A stretch of 36,143 nt of DNA, taken from positions 1-36,143 of the forward strand of contig RKRS01000220.1 in assembly GCA_007571275.1 (NCBI GenBank). The letters run 5' to 3'. Made by a program: the position numbers and the translations under genes. Every line of letters starts with the position of its first letter. Position 1 is the first letter of the stretch. Of the stretch, positions 14,977 through 23,961 are shown piece by piece. This DNA is from Dehalococcoidia bacterium (GTDB lineage Bacteria > Chloroflexota > Dehalococcoidia > Bin125). The notes beneath the pieces are model-generated. The model saw only the letters and a list, made by a program, of their open reading frames with translations. It was not told the origin of the DNA and made no database searches.

Positions 14977-17900
14977 CTAGGCGGCCAGTCTGAGCGCGCC
15001 ATGTAGCTCGATCCGCCGCAGGAACCAGAGGAACGCGCCCAGATTAAGCGCGAACAGCGCGACCAGCGCGCCGAACAGGATGCCGACGCCACGCCAGTCG
15101 ATGATGAACTCCAGCGGCGGCACGACATCGCGCCCATCCGGTGTGAGCGCGAAGAAGTCCAACAGGATCGCGCCCGCCTGCGTTCCGACGATCAGGCCCG
15201 CGCCCAAACCGATGACGATGACGCACAGCTGCTCGAGCGCAATCAGGCTGAGAATTTGGCGGATGCTCATACCGACGCTCTGGCAGACGGCAAACTCCAC
15301 CCGTCGCGCCTGCGCCGTTACGGCGGTCAGCACGATCAACCCGAATGCGGACGCAATGGCGACCGCAGCGACCGCGCCGATGAAGACGCCGTTCCAGGAG
15401 GCGATGATCAGCGGGTCAGCGGCAAGCTCCGCCCGAGCGCTCTCAGTGGTGGCAATCGCCCCGGACGCGAGCGGCGCCCCGTACTCGACCAACAGCTCGT
15501 CCCACTGATTGAGCGGCGCCGATACCCAGAGCTCATCTCTGACGGCGAGCGCCACCCCTGCCGCGGCGCTGCCATAGAAACGCTCGACCAGCACCGCACG
15601 GTCGACCAACACCAGTGGGTCATCGCGTTGCGCGTCGTAGCTCGGGAACGTCTCGAACTGGCCAACCACCTCGAATGTCATCGGCGTCGGCCCGACCCGA
15701 ATCCTCACGGTCTCGCCGATCTGCAATCGTCCCTGCTGCATCGCTTCGACCGATAACAACACGGGCAGTGGGTTTCGTTCGGCGATGTAACGAACACCTC
15801 GCAGCGATGCCGGGATGGCGTTCCAGGCGTAGCGCGCGCCTGACTCGGCGACGAGGAAGAAATCAAGCGGTTCTTCCCCGACCAGCAGCGGAGTCGCCTC
15901 CCATCGATCCGACGTAAAGTCCGCCAGCTGCTGGCTCTCACCCGCATGTCGATAGACCAGATCGTCCAGCACGATCTCTCCAGCGGCGCGCGTCGATGCC
16001 AAATCGAGCGAGATCAGCGTCAGCGGCGCAGCCGGACGGTCGGTAACGCCTGGACGGAATCTGCTGGCCGCCTGGACCGGACGCGCCCCTTCCAGCGGCA
16101 GATAGGCGTTTGGCTGCCGCCCGAGTCGTGCGGAGAGCGTGACGAACTCCGCCATCGGTTGCGCATCCTCCACCGAGAGCACGTCGATCAGGTACCACCA
16201 ATAGCGCCCGTTGGCGTCCAGCACCTTGATCCCGACGGGCGTGTCCTGGCTGAGGGAGACAATCGCCACACGAAGCTCAAGCAGGCCGCCGAAGTCTGCA
16301 ATCGTTGCCCGATCGGTTGCATCCAGTGTTGTGGCGATGCTCGCCAGATCAGCGGGCGGTAGCGCCCAGTCAGTGTCGCGCTCCGCCAACTGTTCCGCCA
16401 CAACTGCCGCGTCGAGCGCGCCGATCTGCAGCCTGCCCGAATCTTCATCGCCATCGAATGCCCCGGCGATCCGTTTGAGTCGCGCTACCGTTCCGCCGCT
16501 GACCTGCTCAATTCGCTCGAACGGAATGTCCACGGAAAATGGCTCTGCGAGGCGGACCGATGCTCCGACGGCATGCAAGGCGCGATCGTCGTATGACGTG
16601 TCCAGTGTGGTCCGAAACGAGGCCGCAAAGACGGCCAGCGCACCGGCGATTGTCAGCAAGAGCACTGTCCGCGCGTAATGCGTCGGCGTCCGACCCAGAT
16701 ACCACGCGCTGAGTAACAGGGTCAGCGAGCGCCACGGTGACGCCAGTCGCGCCAGTGTCCGCATCGCCGGCGGGAAGAGACGCAGCACGATTAGCCCGAC
16801 GACGAAGAGCAGCACCGTGGGCGTCGCCACCGCCAACCAGTCCAGCCGAGTCTCGCCGACGAGCGGTGAGTCAATCGGCTCGCCCGCCCATTGCAACTCG
16901 AAGATCAGCAGCGCGCCGAGCCCCGCAATCGCCGCGTCGATCAACGCCCGCTGTGTCCACGACGTCGGCGGGCGGCCGCGTTCACGGCGCGTGGTGACCA
17001 TCGTCTGCCTGGTCGCCCGGTAGGTCGGGACGGCTTGCGCCAGGAGCGCCAACGCGCCCGCTCCGAGCGCCAGGTACCAGGACTCGGCGGGCAGCGAGAC
17101 TGGCAGGAATGGCCCGGCGTTCGTCGCCGCCAACGCCTCGTCGAACGGCGAGACGAAGCCCAGCAGACTGACCAGGCCCATGCCGATCAACGGGCCCAGC
17201 GCGATTGCCGGCGCGGTCAGCATCGCGGCTTCAACGATGTGCAGCAGCGCGACGTCGCGCTGACGCGCGCCCCGTGATCGCAGCCAGGCCGTGTCTTCCG
17301 TCCGCTGCTCGGCGAGCATCGCGGCGGCGATCACCGCATAGACCAGCACCGCGCCAACCAGCTGCAGCACGATCATCAGCAACGTTGACTGCGCGAACTG
17401 GAATCGGCTGCTGAAGCCCAGCAGGGTATCGACCAGTTCGGTCTCCTGCTGGACGCCCTCGATCGATTGCGCGATCCGACGGGTCATCTGTTCCAGCGCC
17501 TGGGCCGCGGCTGAGGCCTCAGCCGCCGACGCGCCGGTCAGGTCTGTGTGGAATCGTTGTAGCAGGGTCAACCGGAGCGTCGGCGACTGGTCGGCGAGTA
17601 TGCCCAGAATGCCTGCGCGGGTCGTCCAGAAACGCAGCTCGGAATCGCGCGCGGCAATCGGCAGGTAGGTTGGATCGAGCGTTGACCAGTGGCGCACATC
17701 TTCTGACGGGCTCAGCAACCCCACCACCCTGACGCGCGTCTCGTGCGCCTGGCCTAGCCAGAATGGCTGAGCCAGCAGTTCATCGCCGATGCCCAGCCCA
17801 AACGTCCGCGCCTGTTCGGACTCGACGGCCACTTCGAGGATGTCACGGGCTTCTTGTGGCGCCTGACCCTCGACAATGTCGTAACCGTCTTCGGCGTCCG

Positions 17901-18324
17901 TCTGGGTGGCGAAGCTGGCGTGATACGCGTCCGGCGAGTCGAACGGCTCATCGTCCGTGCGCAGCACGTATCCGCCCGTCCGCATGGCCGCCATCCGACC
18001 GACGATCAGCGACTCGGCGGCAATGCCAACCTCGTCCTGGATCAATGACTCCACAGAGTCGACGGACTCAGCGTTCGCAGTCACGTTGGTACGGACGAAT
18101 CGCAGGTCGAGCGCTTCTGGTTCTGCGTCAGCGATGGTTTGCCGCAAGCCGAGGTCGCGGACCGCCTCAATGAAGACGGGCGCGCTGCTGGCCAACCCGA
18201 CTGCAAGCAGCGCGCCGATCAGTAACACCGCCGACAATCTCGGCGCTGAGCCGATTCGCCGAATCGCCAGGCGCGCCAATTCACGCGCGGTTTCGCCGCG
18301 TGGCGTCGGTGTTTGTTGGGCCAT
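14977..18324 (-). CDS. Large FtsX/MacB-type ABC transporter permease
   Basis: An 1115-residue membrane protein. One helix near 30-52 is followed by a long extracytoplasmic region (about 55-300). A cluster of helices follows (about 305-470, beginning TLLMIVLQLVGAVLVYAVIAAAMLAEQRTED), then a further pair near 490-560, a second large extracytoplasmic region (about 570-960), and three C-terminal helices (about 985-1110). The LRSRGARQRDVALLH and CQSVGMSIRQILSLIALE segments are the coupling-helix motifs of FtsX domains, so there are two FtsX units. Such proteins move lipids or lipoproteins, or act mechanically on extracytoplasmic partners. Its ATG overlaps the stop of the upstream permease (TGATG), indicating translational coupling. 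No LolD/FtsE-type ATPase gene is adjacent. Confidence 0.85.
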   Translation of the reverse strand: MAQQTPTPRGETARELARLAIRRIGSAPRLSAVLLIGALLAVGLASSAPVFIEAVRDLGLRQTIADAEPEALDLRFVRTNVTANAESVDSVESLIQDEVGIAAESLIVGRMAAMRTGGYVLRTDDEPFDSPDAYHASFATQTDAEDGYDIVEGQAPQEARDILEVAVESEQARTFGLGIGDELLAQPFWLGQAHETRVRVVGLLSPSEDVRHWSTLDPTYLPIAARDSELRFWTTRAGILGILADQSPTLRLTLLQRFHTDLTGASAAEASAAAQALEQMTRRIAQSIEGVQQETELVDTLLGFSSRFQFAQSTLLMIVLQLVGAVLVYAVIAAAMLAEQRTEDTAWLRSRGARQRDVALLHIVEAAMLTAPAIALGPLIGMGLVSLLGFVSPFDEALAATNAGPFLPVSLPAESWYLALGAGALALLAQAVPTYRATRQTMVTTRRERGRPPTSWTQRALIDAAIAGLGALLIFELQWAGEPIDSPLVGETRLDWLAVATPTVLLFVVGLIVLRLFPPAMRTLARLASPWRSLTLLLSAWYLGRTPTHYARTVLLLTIAGALAVFAASFRTTLDTSYDDRALHAVGASVRLAEPFSVDIPFERIEQVSGGTVARLKRIAGAFDGDEDSGRLQIGALDAAVVAEQLAERDTDWALPPADLASIATTLDATDRATIADFGGLLELRVAIVSLSQDTPVGIKVLDANGRYWWYLIDVLSVEDAQPMAEFVTLSARLGRQPNAYLPLEGARPVQAASRFRPGVTDRPAAPLTLISLDLASTRAAGEIVLDDLVYRHAGESQQLADFTSDRWEATPLLVGEEPLDFFLVAESGARYAWNAIPASLRGVRYIAERNPLPVLLSVEAMQQGRLQIGETVRIRVGPTPMTFEVVGQFETFPSYDAQRDDPLVLVDRAVLVERFYGSAAAGVALAVRDELWVSAPLNQWDELLVEYGAPLASGAIATTESARAELAADPLIIASWNGVFIGAVAAVAIASAFGLIVLTAVTAQARRVEFAVCQSVGMSIRQILSLIALEQLCVIVIGLGAGLIVGTQAGAILLDFFALTPDGRDVVPPLEFIIDWRGVGILFGALVALFALNLGAFLWFLRRIELHGALRLAA

Positions 18325-21300
18325 CAGTCCGCGCCCTCCCGCAGGAGTGGGGCTGCGTCCTGGCCGGTCGCCCAGCGCGAAATCGCCGCCGTTCCGAGGA
18401 TCGTGCAGGCAATGATCACGGCCACGCCGACTCCCGCCAACACCCAGTCGATAGATAGCGCGGTCGGTGGCGCCGCCGCAACGCCTTCAGCCGTGACATC
18501 GAGGAAGGCCAACAACGCGCCGGCTACCACGCGCCCCAGTCCGAATCCCAGCGCGACGCCCACGGCGAGTACGAGTCCGACCTCAACCGCCGCCTGACTG
18601 GTCAGGCCGCCGCGTCCCGCTCCGACAGTGCGCATCAGAGCGAACTCGCGCGCACGCTCACCGCCTGCCGCTGCGAGCGTGAAGATCAGCGCCGCCGATC
18701 CCACGACCAACAGTCCGATGAAGCCAACGACAAACAGCGCCGCCGCGCCACCGGAACGAAACGGATCCTGCTCGCCAGCATTGATCTGCGCCTCGGCGTC
18801 GAGCACCGAGCTGGCGAGATAGACATCGTCCAGCAACTCGGTCGCGATGAGTCGTCCCACATTACTATCGGTCGCCGCCCAGACTTCGGTGATTGGCAGC
18901 ACGGCCTGCGCCGCAGACACCAGCGCCGCGCTGCGCAGAGCCAATACATCCGCAATCAGAAATCCGCCCTGCGCCGGATTGAGCGTGGGAAAGTAGTCGA
19001 CCGCCGCCGTAATCCGTACGGGAATGCTGGCGTTGTTGAGCTCAATCGAGACCACATCCCCGATATGCAGGCCGGCCGCCTCCATCGACCTCTGATCCAT
19101 CGCTGCATTGACTGGCAGATTCGGTGATTCCCGAACGATGATGCGTTCATCGTTTGGGCCCAATTGAGACCAGTGGTAACGGAGCGCGCTTCCCGCGAAT
19201 TCAATCCGATCCTCGCCCGTTCCGCCTGATGCGGCAATCCACGGCCCGGCGCGGTCGAACGATTCAACAGGAATCGCCTCATCGCCGATCTGCGCCGTGA
19301 TCTCCTCGATGTACAGCGTCCCGGTGGGCGCGCGCACGACCCGCGCCTGCGGTCGGAGAATGATCGCCGCAATCCGTAGCGGCTGTGTCAGCCCACCCAG
19401 CGGCGCGCGCATGGTCGTCAGATCCGCATCCACTGTCGATTTGGTGTTGGTTCGGAATTGGCGCATGTGCACCTGTCCGCGACTGTCAAGTACCCGTGCG
19501 GCCAGCTCGAGGTTGCTGCTGCCCGGATCGCTGCGCACGGCAATCGTGAGCGCGTCGACGCCGTCGGGCAACGTCTGACCCACCCGACCTGGCTCACGCG
19601 CGACCGCGCGAATCAAGTCGTCGGACGGCATCCCCAACAGGCCATCATCCAGTCTGACGGCCTCGTCCAATTGGGCGGTCTCCAGCCCCAGCATCACGAC
19701 GCGGCTCCCCGCCCGATCTCCACCAATCGCGCCGATGCCGCGATACGCCGCCACGGCGCTGATCCCCTCGCGACGGTCCAGCGGCTCCGTCACTCGGGAG
19801 ATGGTCGAATAGGACAGATTGCCGCCAATCGATACCCCGCGAATGTCAGAACCGATGGCGTACTCAATCCGCTCACGCTCGACCGTCCGGATCGTCGAGG
19901 CGTACGTCGCGGAGATCAGCCCGACCGCCGTGATGAATGCGACCAATGCGGTCAACAGCATCGGTCCAGTCGGGTTCCGCGCGACATTGAGCAGACCGAG
20001 ATAGAGCCAGGAGGGAATCGGCGCTCTGGACAGCGCAGCGGCGGTCAGCCCCCAGATGCGAGGCGCCAGCCTCATGATCGTGAGCGCCGCGCCAAGCAAG
20101 AGCAGGCCGGGACTGAGCATCAGGACGGGATTGATCCCCTCGGACTCAAAGGCCGCGAGCGCGCCGCCCGACGCTTCCGATTCGAACTGCAGAAACAGGA
20201 CGGCGGCCAATATCAATAGAGCGACATCCAGCCAGGCCCGCTGGATCAGGGACTGCCTCTGTGGTCGCGCGGTGGCGACCCGCTGGTTCGCGCGCTGTCG
20301 CGCATCGAACCAGGCTGGAGCGGCGAAAGCGATCCAGGCTATCAACGCGCCGGCGATCGCGAGCGCCCACGCTTCCCAGGTCAGGCGTGTGTCGAACGGT
20401 TCGCCGCCCGAAACCCGCGAGACTGCGCCAAGGCGTCCGGCATGGCTCAGCGCGAACGCGGCCAGCGGAGCGCCGAGCAGCGCCGCCGGAACGGCGGCGA
20501 TCCCACCGAGGATCGCCTGCGCACCCGCCTGCTGCCAGGGGCGCGCGCCGCGGGCGGCCAGGCGCTCACGGTCGACCCGTGTCCGCTGGGCCATCACCCG
20601 ACCAACCAGCGCCACGCCAAACATGGCCACCGCCGCGATCTGCAATCCGGCGAGCAATGATTGCCCGGCCGAGAAGTGGGCCTGTCGGGCGAAGGTCTGC
20701 AGGGCGCGCAGCAGCAGAGTTCCCGCCGATCCGCCCTCCAGTCGGCTCGATTGCTGTATCCATGCGCTGAGCGCTTCGAGTAGATCGTCCACCTGGTCCG
20801 AGTTCAGCGCGCCAGTTCGAAGCTCGGTGCGCATCCGATGCGTGACCGGCTCGCCAAATGCTTCCAGCGCGGCCGGGCTGACAAACAGACCGAAGTACGG
20901 TTCCTCAACGCCGCCCGCGGTGAGGTTGATCTGCAGATCGAACCAGACGTCGGTGTAGTGAAACGCGAGTACGCCAGTCACGTCGGCAGCAAGCGGCTCG
21001 ATGATGCCCGTGATCGTGAATCGTTGGCCCCCGTCAAAGCTGACCACACTACCGACGCCCAGTCCCACGTCCTCGGCAAGCTCGGCGCCGATCACCGCCT
21101 GATCGCTACCACGAGCCCAGTCGCCGTCAACCAGTCGGGCATGGAGTTCCAGCTGCTCGAAGCTCATCAGATAGGCGAGCAGCGACTCGTTCAGATCGTT
21201 GTCCAGACGAGTGAAGTTGGCAAAGGAGCGCGGCGTTTCCATGATCCGACGCGTCTCGCCCAGAAAGTCGGGAAATTGTCCCAGATGCTGGGCGCCGATC

Positions 21301-21566
21301 TCTTCCGCGAGCTGATCGACCGCCTCAAAGTCCTCAATCTCGGCGGGGCGGAAGGCGCGCGCGTGGTCGGCGAAGGTCGCGGCTCGGGGCGATTGTTCGA
21401 TCAGTTCACGCAGGGCGAGATCAGCGGAGGCGGCTCGGAAGACGAGTGGTAACGCGACCAGTCCGGCCGCGATGATCAGCAACGACGCCGCGCCGATCAT
21501 CAGCATCCATCCGCCGCGCAGTTCGCGTAAGGCGGCCAGTCTCAGCAGACGGAAGAGTCCAAGCAT
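18324..21566 (-). CDS. Large FtsX/MacB-type ABC transporter permease (partner of the next gene)
   Basis: A 1080-residue permease with the same plan as its downstream neighbour: an N-terminal helix (about 22-47, GGWMLMIGAASLLIIAAGLVAL), a large extracytoplasmic domain (about 50-295), an FtsX helix set (about 300-460) with the coupling segment RLAARGARPWQQAGAQAILG, and paired helices near 480-560. A second outer domain (about 560-950) and three C-terminal helices with FALMRTVGAGRGGLTSQAA complete it. The two proteins probably form a heterodimer. As the first gene of the pair it starts 211 bases from the divergent hydrolase gene. The ATPase must be encoded elsewhere. Confidence 0.85.
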   Translation of the reverse strand: MLGLFRLLRLAALRELRGGWMLMIGAASLLIIAAGLVALPLVFRAASADLALRELIEQSPRAATFADHARAFRPAEIEDFEAVDQLAEEIGAQHLGQFPDFLGETRRIMETPRSFANFTRLDNDLNESLLAYLMSFEQLELHARLVDGDWARGSDQAVIGAELAEDVGLGVGSVVSFDGGQRFTITGIIEPLAADVTGVLAFHYTDVWFDLQINLTAGGVEEPYFGLFVSPAALEAFGEPVTHRMRTELRTGALNSDQVDDLLEALSAWIQQSSRLEGGSAGTLLLRALQTFARQAHFSAGQSLLAGLQIAAVAMFGVALVGRVMAQRTRVDRERLAARGARPWQQAGAQAILGGIAAVPAALLGAPLAAFALSHAGRLGAVSRVSGGEPFDTRLTWEAWALAIAGALIAWIAFAAPAWFDARQRANQRVATARPQRQSLIQRAWLDVALLILAAVLFLQFESEASGGALAAFESEGINPVLMLSPGLLLLGAALTIMRLAPRIWGLTAAALSRAPIPSWLYLGLLNVARNPTGPMLLTALVAFITAVGLISATYASTIRTVERERIEYAIGSDIRGVSIGGNLSYSTISRVTEPLDRREGISAVAAYRGIGAIGGDRAGSRVVMLGLETAQLDEAVRLDDGLLGMPSDDLIRAVAREPGRVGQTLPDGVDALTIAVRSDPGSSNLELAARVLDSRGQVHMRQFRTNTKSTVDADLTTMRAPLGGLTQPLRIAAIILRPQARVVRAPTGTLYIEEITAQIGDEAIPVESFDRAGPWIAASGGTGEDRIEFAGSALRYHWSQLGPNDERIIVRESPNLPVNAAMDQRSMEAAGLHIGDVVSIELNNASIPVRITAAVDYFPTLNPAQGGFLIADVLALRSAALVSAAQAVLPITEVWAATDSNVGRLIATELLDDVYLASSVLDAEAQINAGEQDPFRSGGAAALFVVGFIGLLVVGSAALIFTLAAAGGERAREFALMRTVGAGRGGLTSQAAVEVGLVLAVGVALGFGLGRVVAGALLAFLDVTAEGVAAAPPTALSIDWVLAGVGVAVIIACTILGTAAISRWATGQDAAPLLREGAD

Positions 21567-21777
21567 GATGCTGCAATGTTACGACTGCGCGTATTGTCCG
21601 ACGCCGGCGCGCGGACGCCCTGTCGTTCTGTCGCTTCAGTTGCCTCTGTCCCGATCGGCGCTTAGCCTGTGCCTAACTAGTTGTCCCACTGGAGATCACA
21701 TCAGATCGCAAGTGCGGCGCTGGCCTACACATCCGAGCTGAATCGATACCGCCGGAAACACTGTCAGGAGCACGCGT

Positions 21778-22569
21778 ATGACTACACAGGCCGAAACTCA
21801 TTCGCAGATCGTCACCGAGGTCTCGGGACTCAAAGTGAATGCATTGCAAGATGGCAGTGGACCGAATCTTGTCGTGCTGCACCACTCGACCGGACCAGGC
21901 TGGATCCCCTTCTACGATCTGCTGGCCGCCAACCACACCGTGACCGCCATCGACATGCCCGGCTACGGACAGTCGGAGCGCCCTGCCTGGGCTCGACACC
22001 CGCGCGACATCGCGATCATGCTGCACAGCGCGATCCACAAGATGGGCATCGACAGCGACGCGCATCTGCTGGGCATGGGCTTTGGCGGCTGGGTCGCCGC
22101 CGAGCTTGCCTCGATGCACCTGCACGGACTCGACAGCTTGACGCTGGTTGGCGCCGCCGGTGTCCAGCCGGAAGAGGGCGAAATCGCCGACGTGATCTTC
22201 TACGAGTTCGAGGAATACGTGAAGCTCGGCTTCTCCTCGGACGAGGCCTACGCCGAAGTCTTTGGCGACGAAGCAGCGCCAGAGCTCAAGGAACTGTGGG
22301 ACTTCTCGCGTGAGATGACCGCGCGGCTGACCTGGAAGCCGTGGATGTTCAACCGTCAGTTGCCACATCTGCTGTCTGAGGTCGAGACGCCGACGCTGTT
22401 GCTCTGGGGCGAGAACGACCGCGTCGTCCCGATCGGCGTCGCCGAGGTGTACGACGCGAACCTGCCCAACAGCCGCATTCAGGTGCTCGAGGGACTGGGA
22501 CACCTCGTCGAGCTGGAGAACCCGCAGGCCACGGCTGACGCCGTGACCTCGTTCATCGGCAGCCTCTGA
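21778..22569 (+). CDS. Alpha/beta-hydrolase-fold protein lacking the nucleophile serine
   Basis: A 263-residue alpha/beta-hydrolase. The fold landmarks are present: VVLHHSTGPG (oxyanion region, 32-41), IDMPGYGQSERP (58-69), the acid in LLLWGENDRVVP (D214) and the histidine in GLGHLVELENP (H242). At the nucleophile elbow, where relatives read GxSxGG, this protein reads G-M-G-F-G-G (99-104), so the catalytic serine is glycine G101. The codon GGC at 22078-22080 is one base from the Ser codon AGC. It may be a non-hydrolytic member, for example a carrier or a cofactor-free lyase or oxygenase-like enzyme. AGGAG seven bases before the ATG fixes the start. It lies 86 bases before the LLM monooxygenase gene. 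Confidence 0.88.
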   Translation: MTTQAETHSQIVTEVSGLKVNALQDGSGPNLVVLHHSTGPGWIPFYDLLAANHTVTAIDMPGYGQSERPAWARHPRDIAIMLHSAIHKMGIDSDAHLLGMGFGGWVAAELASMHLHGLDSLTLVGAAGVQPEEGEIADVIFYEFEEYVKLGFSSDEAYAEVFGDEAAPELKELWDFSREMTARLTWKPWMFNRQLPHLLSEVETPTLLLWGENDRVVPIGVAEVYDANLPNSRIQVLEGLGHLVELENPQATADAVTSFIGSL

Positions 22570-22655
22570 GCGGCTGCGGATCACCTATCATCTTGGAGAA
22601 TGGATATCCGACCCACGCAACTGGACGCTGAGTCGGAGGAACAGGAACCGGAACC

Positions 22656-23951
22656 ATGTTCGTTGGCTACTTCACGGAACGTCCATATCAGGACTTCGAG
22701 TCAGGCTGGGTCGGCGCGACCGGGCGTGAGATCGAAGACCTGGGGATGACCAACGGGGACTACGACCCCCGCATCGGCGCGGAGCTGTACAACCGCTACC
22801 TCGACGAGAAGGTCTACGCGGAAGAAATGGGCTTCGACGGGCTGATGCTCAACGAGCATCACTCGACACCCTTCTGCATGGGTGGCGTGATGAACGTTGA
22901 AGCAGCGATCCTCGCCCGCATCACCAAGCGCGCCAAGATCGTTCTGCTCGGTAACGTCCTGCCGATCTGGGAAGACCCGCTCTGGTTGGCTGAGGAGCTG
23001 GCCGAGATCGACATGATCTCACGCGGTCGCCTGGTAACCGGCTGGGTGCGCGGTACCGGCCGCGAGTCGGTCGCTCACAACTCCCAGTCGCCCTTCAACT
23101 GGGAACGCTTCCAGGAGGCCCACGACTTCGTCGTCAAGGCCTGGTCAACTCCCGGCCCCTTCCGCTGGGAAGGCGAGCACTACCAGTATCGCTACGTCAA
23201 CCCTTGGGCCCGCCCCTACCAGGAGCCGCACCCGCAGATCTGGATCCCGGGCGTGATGTCGCGTAACACCGTCAAGTGGTGCGCCGAGCATCGCTACCCC
23301 TACGTGATGCTTGCGACAGAGATCGAACCGACCAAGAAATCGTTCGAGTATTACGACGAAGTCGCTCAGGAAAACGGCTACGAGGCCTCGACCGAGCACC
23401 ATGGCTACCTGTTCAAGGTGCACGTCGACGAGACCGAGGAACTCGCCGAAGAGGCGGGTCGCAAGTACATCTCCGGCCCCGCCAACCCGTTCCTTGAGGG
23501 CAACCAGGGCACCGTGCGCAGCAACCTGCAGAATCTGCCCGGCCTGACCTCACGCACGCAGCTGCTGCCGACGGTCACGACCTTCGCCGCCGCCGCGCGT
23601 GGTCGCCAGGCTGCCCGCGACGCCGCCCTCGCCGAGAAGGAAGCCGAGCAGGACAAGCGCGACGCCGACGCCTTCGGCACCTACGAAGAGCAGGTCAACA
23701 AGTACTCGATCATCACCGGTACGCCGAAGACGGTCATTCCCAAGATCCGCCATGTGCTCGAGGAACTGCGACCCGGCAACATCTTCTTCTGGGACGGCGA
23801 TGGCGCCATGAACCACGAAGACGCCATGCGCTCGCTCCGCCTGTTCGGCGAGGAAGTCATTCCCGCCGTCCGCGAGATGGGCAAGGAGCTCGACCTCAAG
23901 GGCGCCTTCGAGGTCGACACTCAGACCGGCGCGCCGCTCTCAGGCGACTAG
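22656..23951 (+). CDS. LLM-class flavin-dependent monooxygenase (luciferase-like)
   Basis: A 431-residue TIM-barrel flavoenzyme of the bacterial luciferase family, which uses reduced FMN (or F420 in some branches) to oxygenate an organic substrate. MLNEHHSTPF (64-73) is the family hallmark. ARITKRAKIVLLGNVLPIWEDPLWLAEELAEIDMISRGRLVTGWVRG contains the usual strand-helix order with the ISRGR phosphate-binding type loop. A charged segment (AARDAALAEKEAEQDKRDADAF) near 330-350 is an insertion before the last helices. GGAGGA and AGGA precede the ATG. LLM enzymes are often paired with alpha/beta hydrolases in gene neighbourhoods, as here. The substrate cannot be read from sequence. Confidence 0.92.
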   Translation: MFVGYFTERPYQDFESGWVGATGREIEDLGMTNGDYDPRIGAELYNRYLDEKVYAEEMGFDGLMLNEHHSTPFCMGGVMNVEAAILARITKRAKIVLLGNVLPIWEDPLWLAEELAEIDMISRGRLVTGWVRGTGRESVAHNSQSPFNWERFQEAHDFVVKAWSTPGPFRWEGEHYQYRYVNPWARPYQEPHPQIWIPGVMSRNTVKWCAEHRYPYVMLATEIEPTKKSFEYYDEVAQENGYEASTEHHGYLFKVHVDETEELAEEAGRKYISGPANPFLEGNQGTVRSNLQNLPGLTSRTQLLPTVTTFAAAARGRQAARDAALAEKEAEQDKRDADAFGTYEEQVNKYSIITGTPKTVIPKIRHVLEELRPGNIFFWDGDGAMNHEDAMRSLRLFGEEVIPAVREMGKELDLKGAFEVDTQTGAPLSGD

Positions 23952-23961
23952 GAACACCAGC

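Noticed and set aside
20056..20958. 300-codon open frame antisense to the upstream FtsX permease gene
   Set aside because: It is Ala/Arg/Ser-rich without domain features. It arises from the GC-rich third-position bias of the real gene on the minus strand.
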